Shown: positions 20,071 through 28,870 of the stretch, piece by piece
Position numbering within the stretch: position 1 is the stretch's first letter
How the letters are laid out: the number at the start of each line of letters is the position of its first letter
Assembly (NCBI GenBank): GCA_039105265.1
Contig: JAPFFF010000023.1
Span: 1 to 64,000 of the forward strand
Source of the DNA: Tritrichomonas musculus
Taxonomy: Eukaryota; Parabasalia; Tritrichomonadida; Tritrichomonadidae
Direction: 5' to 3'
Length of the DNA: 64,000 nt
Translations under genes and position numbers: made by a program
The notes under the pieces: model-generated
The model's input: the letters and a program-made list of their open reading frames with translations, nothing else
Databases searched by the model: none
Told to the model about the DNA's origin: nothing

Positions 20071-23000
20071 ATGAAGGAAAATAAAAGCAAGTATGCTGAT
20101 AAATACCAATTTTTTGTTGTTGATCCTAATAATTATGAATATGACCCTGATGAAGCACAAAAGGATCCACTTAACTTTGGTTTCATAGTTAAGGCAAAAG
20201 AAAAAAAGACTGGCAGAGATGTGGCAATCCATCAATTAGATGAAAGTGATTCTAACGACAACGCAGATATATCAAAGATCTTTCTTCGAGAATTAGAGTT
20301 TTATGTTGGTGTTAAATCATACCTTGGTATTCCAACTTTTATTGGCTATTATTTCGCTCCAGAAAAGTCAATTGTTACCGAATATTTAAAAAATGGAAGA
20401 TTAACAAAGTTTTATTCAAAGCTCAAAAAAAATAATCAGCGGCAAGTTGATTTATGGACAGATACGTTTAAAGCACGATTAACTTTTGGAATTGCATGCA
20501 CAATGATGCACCTTCACACGTTTAAAGCAATTCACCGACGCCTTAATGCAGACGTAATATGTTTTGATGATGAATACAATCCAAAAGTGACTGAATTCGC
20601 ATTTTCGAAAATACAAATAAATACAAAACCAATTTCTGATTTGAGACTCAGAACAAATTCATTTTATGTTTCACCAGAAATTAAAAATGACAAAGTTGCG
20701 TCTACTAAATCTGACGTATTTTCATTCGGTGTACTTCTTTTATCTATTGTTCAAGGAAATGAAGATTTTCAAATTGATCCACAAACAGGAATGCTTAAAA
20801 TCCCAGAAGAAACACCCAAGCTTGTTTCAAGCATCATCACAAATTGTACAAACGAAGATCCAGCCAAACGTCCTTCTTTCGCTCAGATTGTTAAAGCACT
20901 TAAAGACAGTCAAAAACTCTTTCCTGACACAGATGAAAACGAATATCACAATTTTGTTGATAGGTATATGCAGAATGTTCAAATTTCTCCACAAGACAAG
21001 CCCCTTCTTACTGGTATGCCTAGAATCACAAAGAAAAAGAAGTCAAATAAGAGAAGAACAGCATTTTCTTCCTCATCTTATTCTAAAGCAAGCAAAAAAG
21101 AAAGCAGCCCAAAAAGTTTTGGTAAAACATATTCACAAATTCATCAAGAACAGAAATCTCAAACACAATCATCGAAGAAAGCAAATAGTCAGATCAATGA
21201 TGAACAAAATGTTTCACCAAAATCATCAAGTCAAAGATCTAAACTTGGATTTTCGTCATCGAACACCAAATCAGGTAAGAAACATATACCAGAAAAAGAG
21301 TATAACTCTGATGATGAAGAAATAGACGAATCAATGAAAAAATCAAGTCAAAGATCTAAACTTGGATTTTCGTCATCGAACACCAAATCAGGTAAGAAAC
21401 ATATACCAGAAAAAGAGTATAACTCTGATGATGAAGAAATAGACGAATCAATGAAAAAATCAAGTCAAAGATCTAAACTTGGCTTTTCGTCATCGAACAC
21501 CAAATCAGGTAAGAAACATATACCAGAAAAAGAGTATAACTCTGATGATGAAGAAATAGACGAATCAATGAAAAAATCAAGTCAAAGATCTAAACTTGGC
21601 TTTTCGTCATCAAACACCAAATCAGGTAAGAAACATATACCAGAAAAAGAGTATAACTCTGATGATGAAGAAATAGACGAATCAATGAAAAAATCAAGTC
21701 AAAGATCTAAACTTGGCTTTTCATCATCAAACACCAAATCAGGTAAGAAACATATACCAGAAAAAGAGTATAACTCTGATGATGAAGAAATAGACGAATC
21801 AATGAAAAAATCAAGTCAAAGATCTAAACTTGGCTTTTCATCATCAAATACAAAGTCATCTAAACGCGTAGAAATCGAAGCAGATGATTCTAAGTCACAT
21901 AGTGATGAAGACAAAGAAAAGACAGATTCAGAAGACGAAACAAATGATCAAGATGAATCATCTAGTGATGATGAAGTTGACATCAAAATTTCAAGTGATG
22001 ATGATGATCACGATGATTCTGAACCCGAAATTGTCGAAGTCGACCCACCAAAAGGTGAATTTTATTCACAATCTAGTGAAGTCCTTCCAGTTGATACATC
22101 ATCAGATGAAGAGGAATTTATTTTTGTCAATACCACGCTAAAAGATTTTCTCAAGAAAGCCAACGATGGTGAACCTTTTGCTATGCTTCGAGTAGGACGT
22201 GCTTATCAAAAAGGAGAACTCAATGCCAAAATAAACAAAGAAGAAGCATTCAATTGGTACAAGAAAGCAGCTGATGCTGGCCATCCCATTGGCCTTTATA
22301 ACTATGCTACATGTAAGAAGAAAGGAATTGGAACTGAAATAGATGAAGAAGAAGCCTTCCGTGCCATGAAAGAAGCAGCACAAAAACAGAATAACAATCC
22401 AATGGCCATGAATACTTATGCGAAATGGCTTTTAGAAAAAGATCCAATAGGCAACCAAAAAGAAGCTCTTACATACTTCGAAAATTCAATGAAGCAAGGT
22501 AATTCAGATGCCACATTTAGTGCTGCTAAAATTTATGCTTCAACCAATCAAATAGAAAAGGCAAAGAGAGCTTACTTAAATGCTGGTGAGCTTGGTATTT
22601 ATGCTGCTTACAACAACTATGCACTTTTATGTCTTCAAGATAAAGCTACTCGCAATGAAGGAATTTTAATTTTGAAGCAAAATGCATCAAGAAATAATCC
22701 AGAGTCAAATTACAACCTTGGTCTTATTGATCTTGAAGGCAAGTATAACTGCGAATGTAATTCTTCTAGTGCCTTTAATTATTTCAGGAAAGCTGCTCAT
22801 CTGAATCATCCAAATGCTTGCTTCCACTATGCAAGAATGCTTGCTAATGGCGAAGGCGACGTTCCTAAAAACCCGAAGAGAGCTGCTGATTATTACAGGA
22901 AGGGAATATCATTAGGTGATATAGACTCAATGATCAATTACGCTATAATGCTACAAAAGGACAACATCGAAGGAGTTAATCAGGACTTGGAAAAGGCAGC

Positions 23001-23136
23001 CTCTTTATTCAAGGAGGCAGCTGATGAAGGAAACAAGTTTGCAATGAAAAAGTATGCTCAATGCTTGTCTAAAGGTCAAGGTGTTGAAAAAGATGAAGAC
23101 TTGGCTGAAGAATACAATAATAGGGCCAAGGCTTAG
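20071..23136 (+). CDS. Pseudokinase with Ser-rich repeat linker and C-terminal Sel1 repeats
   Basis: A 1,021-residue protein. Residues about 30-285 form a kinase fold: FGFIVKAKEKKTG, IHRRLNADVICFD, YVSPEI (APE position), SDVFSFGVLLLSIVQG and a DPAKRPSFAQI closing helix. The VAIK lysine is His (VAIHQL, about 50), HRD is HRR (about 154) and DFG is EFA (about 175), so phosphotransfer is unlikely. Residues about 385-595 are five near-identical 39-residue repeats (SSQRSKLGFSSSNTKSG, then an acidic half), followed by an acidic Asp/Ser linker. Residues about 690-1,015 are Sel1-like repeats (for example AMLRVGRAYQKGE, EEAFNWYKKAADAGHP), which bind partner proteins. Kinase-plus-Sel1 proteins are a large trichomonad family. 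It is likely a cytosolic scaffold or regulatory protein. The MULE lies in its core promoter. Confidence 0.88.
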   Translation: MKENKSKYADKYQFFVVDPNNYEYDPDEAQKDPLNFGFIVKAKEKKTGRDVAIHQLDESDSNDNADISKIFLRELEFYVGVKSYLGIPTFIGYYFAPEKSIVTEYLKNGRLTKFYSKLKKNNQRQVDLWTDTFKARLTFGIACTMMHLHTFKAIHRRLNADVICFDDEYNPKVTEFAFSKIQINTKPISDLRLRTNSFYVSPEIKNDKVASTKSDVFSFGVLLLSIVQGNEDFQIDPQTGMLKIPEETPKLVSSIITNCTNEDPAKRPSFAQIVKALKDSQKLFPDTDENEYHNFVDRYMQNVQISPQDKPLLTGMPRITKKKKSNKRRTAFSSSSYSKASKKESSPKSFGKTYSQIHQEQKSQTQSSKKANSQINDEQNVSPKSSSQRSKLGFSSSNTKSGKKHIPEKEYNSDDEEIDESMKKSSQRSKLGFSSSNTKSGKKHIPEKEYNSDDEEIDESMKKSSQRSKLGFSSSNTKSGKKHIPEKEYNSDDEEIDESMKKSSQRSKLGFSSSNTKSGKKHIPEKEYNSDDEEIDESMKKSSQRSKLGFSSSNTKSGKKHIPEKEYNSDDEEIDESMKKSSQRSKLGFSSSNTKSSKRVEIEADDSKSHSDEDKEKTDSEDETNDQDESSSDDEVDIKISSDDDDHDDSEPEIVEVDPPKGEFYSQSSEVLPVDTSSDEEEFIFVNTTLKDFLKKANDGEPFAMLRVGRAYQKGELNAKINKEEAFNWYKKAADAGHPIGLYNYATCKKKGIGTEIDEEEAFRAMKEAAQKQNNNPMAMNTYAKWLLEKDPIGNQKEALTYFENSMKQGNSDATFSAAKIYASTNQIEKAKRAYLNAGELGIYAAYNNYALLCLQDKATRNEGILILKQNASRNNPESNYNLGLIDLEGKYNCECNSSSAFNYFRKAAHLNHPNACFHYARMLANGEGDVPKNPKRAADYYRKGISLGDIDSMINYAIMLQKDNIEGVNQDLEKAASLFKEAADEGNKFAMKKYAQCLSKGQGVEKDEDLAEEYNNRAKA
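21226..21850 (+). repeat. 117-bp in-frame tandem repeat, five full copies plus a partial
   Basis: Unit boundaries start at 21226 and recur every 117 bp (for example at 21343). Copies differ by only a few third-position changes, such as GGATTT versus GGCTTT and TCG versus TCA. It encodes the 39-residue Ser/Lys then Asp/Glu unit of the pseudokinase linker. Low divergence means recent expansion or homogenisation. Confidence 0.9.
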
Positions 23137-23451
23137 AAAATATAAGAATTTATGATTTATTTTTATCATCTTATTTAAACCAGTTATAAAATCATTTTTA
23201 TATTGCTTTTTATTTTTTCTGAAGATATTTATAATCATTTTTATAATGTTGAAGTCTACAACCTTTTTTTTCTTTATTTATTTAGAATACAAGTACTATT
23301 TATTAAATAATTCATACAATGACTTACATATTTAAAAAAGATAATTGATAAATGAAATAAAAATATAAGAGTGCACATATATCAAAATTTTACAAAAAAA
23401 CGCAATATTCATATAATAAAAATATTTTTTTTTTTCTCACTATTTGTCTAT
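23137..23451. other. Convergent intergenic spacer
   Basis: AT-rich spacer between two convergent genes. It contains T-rich tracts but I see no gene, repeat or strong stem-loop. Confidence 0.4.
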
Positions 23452-24645
23452 TCAAGTGTGCTTTTTTTTAAATGGTGATTTCTGAGTTGGTTGAGGCGGC
23501 TGAGGATTCTTATCTTTCATCCAACATTCATCAGCAAAGCTAAGAATATCTTTTACTCTTCCACTTGTATTAATATGCTGAAGTGCTTCAATAGTTTTTG
23601 AATAATTTTCTTTGTTAATTTTGGGTTCAACAATCTTAAGGTGGCCAAGTCCAACATAAAAAAGATATTCGACAAAAGTTTGGAAGTGCGAAATAAGTGC
23701 ATCCCAAACAGCAAGAAGAGAAGGGAGATCATGCTCTTGAGCAAAACATAAAGAAAACCATCTTAGACAGTAAAAAACAGGATGAATATGCAAAGATTGA
23801 ATTGCAGCATAACAATTCGGAAGGTGAATTTTCATTAAATTCTCAAAAGTGTTGAGTTGATGCTTAATAATTGAGCTTTGATCCTGAGTGGTGTAAAATT
23901 CAGCTAATGTAGTATTTGTCATTATTTTTTGAAAACAGTGAAAAGTTAGAACTTCAACGGTATCTAGCATTTCACTACTAATTTCATCATTCTCGGTATT
24001 ATGCCCGCTGTGATTTCGGAATGGCCGAAGAATCACATAATAGAAAGGAATCGCGATTTCATTAAAACCTTGCATATAACCCATCCCAGAATGAAAAGTA
24101 CGAAAAACGTAAAGGAGGCGCTCAAGTCTTCGGAGATGTTCTTGAAACTCGAATAATACATCACCTTGATCGGCTTTCGTCTGCGGATATAAAATTGGTC
24201 GTTCTGGTAAGAAAAAAAAGAGTCTTCCTGATCTAACAATATCACCATGGATAACACCCATATCATGAAAATCTTTACCGAAGTCGTCTATTGTGATTTG
24301 CGGAGAAATTTGCTTTTTATGCCATTCTTGCAAATTTGTATAATTGACGTAATCGAAGTACTGTGTCTTTAATTCGTTAAAAATAGATGGCCACTTTGTT
24401 TTATCTTGCGGATAAAGTTTTAAAATAAGAAGCCAACTTAATGTTCGATCAATTGGTGAATCCAAACCTTTGGCAGTCAATCTTTTAATTTCATCAATAT
24501 TTACTGGTTTTTCAGAAGAGCTCGATTTGATAAGCGGTGAAATAACAGAATCAGGATAATCTAGATGAATGAAGCAGAGGTCTCCATCCGCTTCAGTCAT
24601 TATAAAATTTTTAATTTTCAAAGAACTTTTTGAAAGGGATTTCAA
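23452..24645 (-). CDS. TBC-domain Rab GTPase-activating protein
   Basis: A 397-residue protein with a TBC domain over residues about 60-365. It has the family's entry motif (GLDSPIDRTLSWLLILKLYP), the arginine-finger motif IxxDxxR in VIHGDIVRSG (about 135), the glutamine-finger motif YxQG in MGYMQGFNEI (about 191), and HPVFYCLRWFSLCFAQEHDLPSLLAVWDAL near the end. Both catalytic fingers are present, so Rab-GAP activity is expected, switching off a Rab on a membrane. The basic tail is KKKHT. An internal Met at residue 16 (MTEADGDLCFIHLDY) may be the true start, since the first 15 residues are basic and unstructured. The Rab partner cannot be told from sequence. Confidence 0.85.
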   Translation of the reverse strand: MKSLSKSSLKIKNFIMTEADGDLCFIHLDYPDSVISPLIKSSSSEKPVNIDEIKRLTAKGLDSPIDRTLSWLLILKLYPQDKTKWPSIFNELKTQYFDYVNYTNLQEWHKKQISPQITIDDFGKDFHDMGVIHGDIVRSGRLFFFLPERPILYPQTKADQGDVLFEFQEHLRRLERLLYVFRTFHSGMGYMQGFNEIAIPFYYVILRPFRNHSGHNTENDEISSEMLDTVEVLTFHCFQKIMTNTTLAEFYTTQDQSSIIKHQLNTFENLMKIHLPNCYAAIQSLHIHPVFYCLRWFSLCFAQEHDLPSLLAVWDALISHFQTFVEYLFYVGLGHLKIVEPKINKENYSKTIEALQHINTSGRVKDILSFADECWMKDKNPQPPQPTQKSPFKKKHT

Positions 24646-25380
24646 AAATTTGAAAAAAGATAAATCTATCTTACAATTTCAAATTCATTATATTCTTATT
24701 TATTTGTCAATAATCAGAAGAGATGCAGAATTTTATGCAATATACCTTGAAAATTTATGGTTCATTGCATTGATAAATACTATGACCAAATTATGTGAAA
24801 TAAAGATTTATTATACACATTCAAAAAGTTACAAATTTTACAATAATATTTTTCAAACTTGAGATCTTGAGAACTTCATTATTTTCATGAGTATCGTCAA
24901 AAAAAATACTCTAGACTTCTATGCAAATTATTATTATTTATCTTTCTTAAAACAACATTATACAATTTGTACTCTAATAATACTTTTTGAGTTTTAAAAT
25001 CATATATTCATTTTAGTAAATAGCATGTTTATAACAAGTATTTTAAAAATAATAACATGAATTACATCTCATCCATCTTAAACAATAACAAATTTTGCAA
25101 AAAAATAAAATTATAAAACAAGTAATCATTCAAATTAAAGATGTAATAGCTAAAACAGCAAAGCATAACTAAAAAGTATTGTTTCAAAGATTAAAATGAC
25201 AATAAGAGCATGCTTTTGTTGTTTTTATAAATGGAAGTTGGTCATAAAGGGCTCCATTATATGAAAACTACTAAATGATCGAAATTCTATCAAATTGAAC
25301 TTTTTATAAAACAAAATTTGAATATTTCAATATGAATGTTATTCAATTAAAAAAAACCCACCTCACCATTAAAAATTAAT
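24646..25380. other. Divergent intergenic region
   Basis: This 735-bp region separates the divergent TBC and DHHC-like genes and must hold both promoters. It is AT-rich with no recognised element. The small plus-strand ORF crossing 24569-24862 overlaps the TBC start and has no coding character. Confidence 0.4.
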
Positions 25381-26322
25381 ATGGCGACGTCACAGCAACT
25401 TCAAAATGCAATTCTTGATGAAAGTATTTCGACAATAGATATCGATGTTACTCAATGGGCAATTAAAAGTAATTGCGGCTGTTGTGGACCTTATGTTGAA
25501 GTATTTGTACCAAATAAAAAATCTCGTAAATTTTTACGCCACTGGGAATGCCAACCTGCTATGCCAATCATCGTTTCAATTTTGACATTGTTTTGTCTTG
25601 TTGATTATTTTGTTTGCGCTTACCCATATTCTTACAAAGTTATTCAAATCATCGCACCATTCCCAATTGTAATTACATGTGTTCTTTTCCTTTGGTCATA
25701 TTTTAATGCTGTATGCATGGATCCTGGTTTCCTTCCGTTTGATTGGGTGAAAACAAAGAAATTTTATTATACTTGGCAAGAACAACTTTCTGGCTTAGCA
25801 ATTGTATCTACTCAAATTAATTTTGCTAGACAACCGGCGAATCGTCCACCACACTGCTCTTTTTCATCTTCTGCAGGACGATATGTTGTTCGTGCAGACC
25901 ATATATGCGGATGGATTGCAAACTGGGTTGGAAAAAGAAATCACAAACAATTCATGCTGCTAAATTTGTACGGAGGTCTTTATACAGGATGCTTACTTGG
26001 TTTTAATTTTGGAACTAAGGAATCTTTATTTTCAAGAGATTTTGACTATTTAATGCCACAATTAATTGGAATGGCACTTGAAGTTTCTTTTTGTGTTGTT
26101 TTAATTGGATTTTTCATTACAACACTTATTGATCTTGCTCATAATAGAACCAAAATCCAAAAAATGAGAGGAGATCAGGGTGATAATCGCTATACATTTA
26201 CAGAATCATTAGAAGAAGTTTGTGGAACGGGATCAAAATGCCTTTGGTGCTGCCCTACACCTGCATTTGATGAAAATATGGTAATTACAGAGAATATGCT
26301 ACCAATTGATGCTAGTGATTAA
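25381..26322 (+). CDS. DHHC-type protein S-acyltransferase relative with DHIC active site
   Basis: A 313-residue protein with four predicted membrane spans: about 58-82, 88-112, 195-217 and 228-252. The cysteine-rich loop between spans 2 and 3 lines up with DHHC enzymes: RPPHCS, VVRADHICGWIANWVGKRNHKQF, where DHHCPWxxNCVGxxNxxxF is usual. The catalytic Cys (about 176) and first His are kept, but the motif is DHIC and most zinc-binding cysteines of the loop are missing (NCVG is NWVG). After span 4 it keeps the family's short motif region (TLIDLAHNRTK, then DNRYTFTESLEEVCGTG) and ends in a Cys-rich tail. Palmitoylation activity is uncertain; some DHYC-type proteins are active. Confidence 0.8.
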   Translation: MATSQQLQNAILDESISTIDIDVTQWAIKSNCGCCGPYVEVFVPNKKSRKFLRHWECQPAMPIIVSILTLFCLVDYFVCAYPYSYKVIQIIAPFPIVITCVLFLWSYFNAVCMDPGFLPFDWVKTKKFYYTWQEQLSGLAIVSTQINFARQPANRPPHCSFSSSAGRYVVRADHICGWIANWVGKRNHKQFMLLNLYGGLYTGCLLGFNFGTKESLFSRDFDYLMPQLIGMALEVSFCVVLIGFFITTLIDLAHNRTKIQKMRGDQGDNRYTFTESLEEVCGTGSKCLWCCPTPAFDENMVITENMLPIDASD

Positions 26323-26981
26323 TTCATATGATATATATTGATACTTGTTGATAATTTATTATGTTTTTTTAAAAATATCTAAAATAAAATTGTTCTACTC
26401 AACTTATTTGACATACTATATATTTAAATATTGTAATCTTGGAGAATACAGAGTTTTGCAAAATAATAACTCTCTTTGGTTATTCATTATTTTTTTATGT
26501 TCATTTGATAATATATTAAAAATGCAACGTAATTAAGAAAAATATATTGCTGTTTTGTTTCTAATTATATAATTTTTTTTCTAGGTTCATTATACATATA
26601 TATATCAAAAAATATTATACATTAATAAATATCATTAATAGACTATGCTTCTTAATCGAAAATCCAATAATAAAATAAACTTATGCATACAAAACTTTCG
26701 CGCACAATGATAAATTTACATCAATGCAGACTTATTCGCTATTTACTAAAATAAATGAATTATTTACATATTAGGTTGATAGGACATCTTTAAATCATTG
26801 ATAATTATTCTCTTTTTTCATAATATTACCTAAAACCCAGCATTATTTTTGAAAATTTTATATCACATTACATGGGACCCGACGATCAAGAGTATACTCT
26901 TCAAATGGTCAATATTGACCTTTTTTTTTTTTTTTTTTTTTTTTATTTGATTTGCTTGCAAGTAAATCTGAACATATTTGA
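26323..26981. other. Intergenic region with paired palindromes and a T tract
   Basis: AT-rich 659-bp spacer. A 63-codon ORF after the DHHC-like gene looks random. Near the right end are two perfect 14-bp palindromes and a 24-base T run, directly upstream of the BspA-like gene (see separate entry). Confidence 0.4.
26888..26944. promoter_or_regulatory. Two adjacent perfect palindromes followed by a T24 tract
   Basis: AAGAGTATACTCTT at 26888-26901 and GGTCAATATTGACC at 26907-26920, then T x 24 at 26921-26944, ending 38 bp before the ATG at 26982. Perfect 14-bp palindromes five bases apart look like a binding site for dimeric proteins. The second palindrome recurs at 32753-32770 next to another T tract. 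Confidence 0.4.
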
Positions 26982-28244
26982 ATGGCAAGCCAGAACATTT
27001 TCCAAAATGGCTTAAATTTTGAACTGTGTAAAAATGGAATGACAGCTGAAATCACCAAATCTAAAAACGCTAATGGCGATATTGTAATTCCTTGTAAGAT
27101 CAATTACGAAAACCAAGACTACACAATTACAAGCATAAAGAATAGCTCTTTTGCATTCAATAATCAAATAAAATCAATCATTTTCCAGAACGATTCAGAA
27201 ATCACAACTATCGGTGAATCTGCATTTTCTTATTCATCGCTTGAAAGGATTACAATTCCTTCAAAAGTTTCAAAAATTGGAATTAACGCTTTTTTTTGCT
27301 GTATCAAGCTAGATTCAGTTACATTTGAAGAAAATTCTCGAATTCAAATAATATCGAAATCGTTATTTTCAAATTCATCATTGAAAAGCATTACGATACC
27401 ACGAAATGTTGAAACCATTGAAGAAGAATCTTTTGATTACTGCAATAAACTCAAAAAGATAGAATTTCAATCGAATTCCAAATTAAAAAAAATTGAAAAA
27501 AACGCTTTTTTTTCATCGTCATTTGAAAGTCTTTTTATTCCGCCAGAAGTTGAAGACCTTCAACATGGATGGTGCAACCACATTCCGAATTTGATTTCGA
27601 TTACAGTTTCACCACTGAATAAAAATTTTTTTCTTTTTAATGAAAAAGTTTTAATTGAAAAAAATAAAAGAAAAATTGAATTTGCATGTCGTGATATTGA
27701 AAAAGTTATCATTCCTTTCAAAATCCGACAAATTGAGAGTTTTTCATTTTCTAAGTGTAGACAAATAAAATCAATTCAATTTGAATCGAATTCTGAACTT
27801 AATTCAATTAATGAGTTTGCGTTTTATGACTCTTCAATTTCAATGATTTCGATTCCTTCAAAAGTCACGCGTATCGGCGACAGTGCTTTTTCGTTGTGCA
27901 TGAATTTGTGCAATGTTGAATTTGATGAGGATTCTAAATTACAATTAATTGAACAGTCAGCTTTTTCTGGCACTTTAATTGAAAAAGTTGTGATTCCAAA
28001 TAAAGTCAGAAAAATTGAGAAATGTTCGTTTTCTTACTGTTTGAATCTTGTATCAATTGAATTTTTGAGCTCTGAAATTTCAATTGGCGAACTCTGCTTC
28101 GACCAATCAACAAAACTTTGCCTTTGCTCTTTTCCAAACGCTCAAAAAATTCACGTTTCAAAGTTTCTTTTTTCTCAAATTTCAAATGATTTAACGGTTT
28201 TCATTTCACCATTTGTGGAAATTGGCGAAACGATAATTCCGTGA
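26982..28244 (+). CDS. BspA-like leucine-rich-repeat protein (LRR_5 type)
   Basis: A 420-residue protein of about fourteen 23-residue repeats of the Treponema/BspA type, with the pattern I..xAFxxCxxLxxIxIPxxVxxI. Clear examples are SKIGINAFFCCIKLDSVTF, ITIPRNVETIEEESF, TRIGDSAFSLCMNLCNVEF and KVVIPNKVRKIEKCSF. No signal peptide or C-terminal membrane span is visible, so it is not an obvious surface-anchored form. BspA-like proteins are a very large trichomonad family, and those with membrane anchors are implicated in adhesion. The N-terminal 45 residues (FELCKNGMTAEITK, GDIVIPCKIN) are the usual cap preceding these repeats. Confidence 0.9.
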   Translation: MASQNIFQNGLNFELCKNGMTAEITKSKNANGDIVIPCKINYENQDYTITSIKNSSFAFNNQIKSIIFQNDSEITTIGESAFSYSSLERITIPSKVSKIGINAFFCCIKLDSVTFEENSRIQIISKSLFSNSSLKSITIPRNVETIEEESFDYCNKLKKIEFQSNSKLKKIEKNAFFSSSFESLFIPPEVEDLQHGWCNHIPNLISITVSPLNKNFFLFNEKVLIEKNKRKIEFACRDIEKVIIPFKIRQIESFSFSKCRQIKSIQFESNSELNSINEFAFYDSSISMISIPSKVTRIGDSAFSLCMNLCNVEFDEDSKLQLIEQSAFSGTLIEKVVIPNKVRKIEKCSFSYCLNLVSIEFLSSEISIGELCFDQSTKLCLCSFPNAQKIHVSKFLFSQISNDLTVFISPFVEIGETIIP

Positions 28245-28607
28245 TTTATATTATTAAATAAATAAAATATAAATTTCATATAATATTATTTTAATAATAA
28301 AACAAATGTAAATCTATATATTGTATATTTTTAACCTTTGATTTTTCCATGTAAACTATTCAAAAAGTGACACTTTTTTTAAAACAAGAATCTAAATTTC
28401 AGATCAACTTCTTCTTCTTTTAAATACAGTTGCTTTCGAGTTCTCACCATTTCGAAAGAACTGTTCGATTCAAAAAAACACAAAACGAGTTATGCAACTT
28501 TCAAAATACTTGATAGAAATAACATTGAGAATATGACAAAAGAAATAGTTGCATGCAATTACTAAACTTTTTTGACTGCTTGAAATATTTTTGTTATTTC
28601 GAAAAAT

Positions 28608-28680
28608 GTTGTGGAATAAACTTCATTTCTAACAATTGACTTTCAATTGTTCATGATTCAGTCATATTGTGGAACAAACT

Positions 28681-28730
<50 letters not shown>

Positions 28731-28870
28731 CCAATTATTCTTGATTCAATTTAATTGCAGAATAAAGTTCATTTGTTTATATTGACTTTCAATTGTTTAA
28801 GTTTCAGTTATATTGTACAACAAACTTCTTTTTTTTTCAATTATTCATGATTCAATCGAATTGTGGAATA
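28608..28870. repeat. Degenerate repeat of a gene tail, with a 48-base T run
   Basis: Motifs TTGTGGAATAAA.TTCAT and ATTGACTTTCAATTGTT recur at about 28607 and 28757, and GATTCAATCGAATTGTGG-like pieces recur near 28665, 28742 and 28850. The rightmost copy is the actual 3' end of the gene at 28852-31281. The run of 48 T at 28683-28730 interrupts one copy, while the equivalent place in the next copy has only nine T. Confidence 0.6.

Noticed and set aside
20666-21325. 219-codon ORF in a second plus-strand frame
   Set aside because: Overlaps the pseudokinase/Sel1 gene in another frame and has no domain; the main frame carries clear homology.
24569-24862. 97-codon plus-strand ORF
   Set aside because: Starts inside the antisense of the TBC gene and continues into AT-rich intergenic DNA; no coding character.
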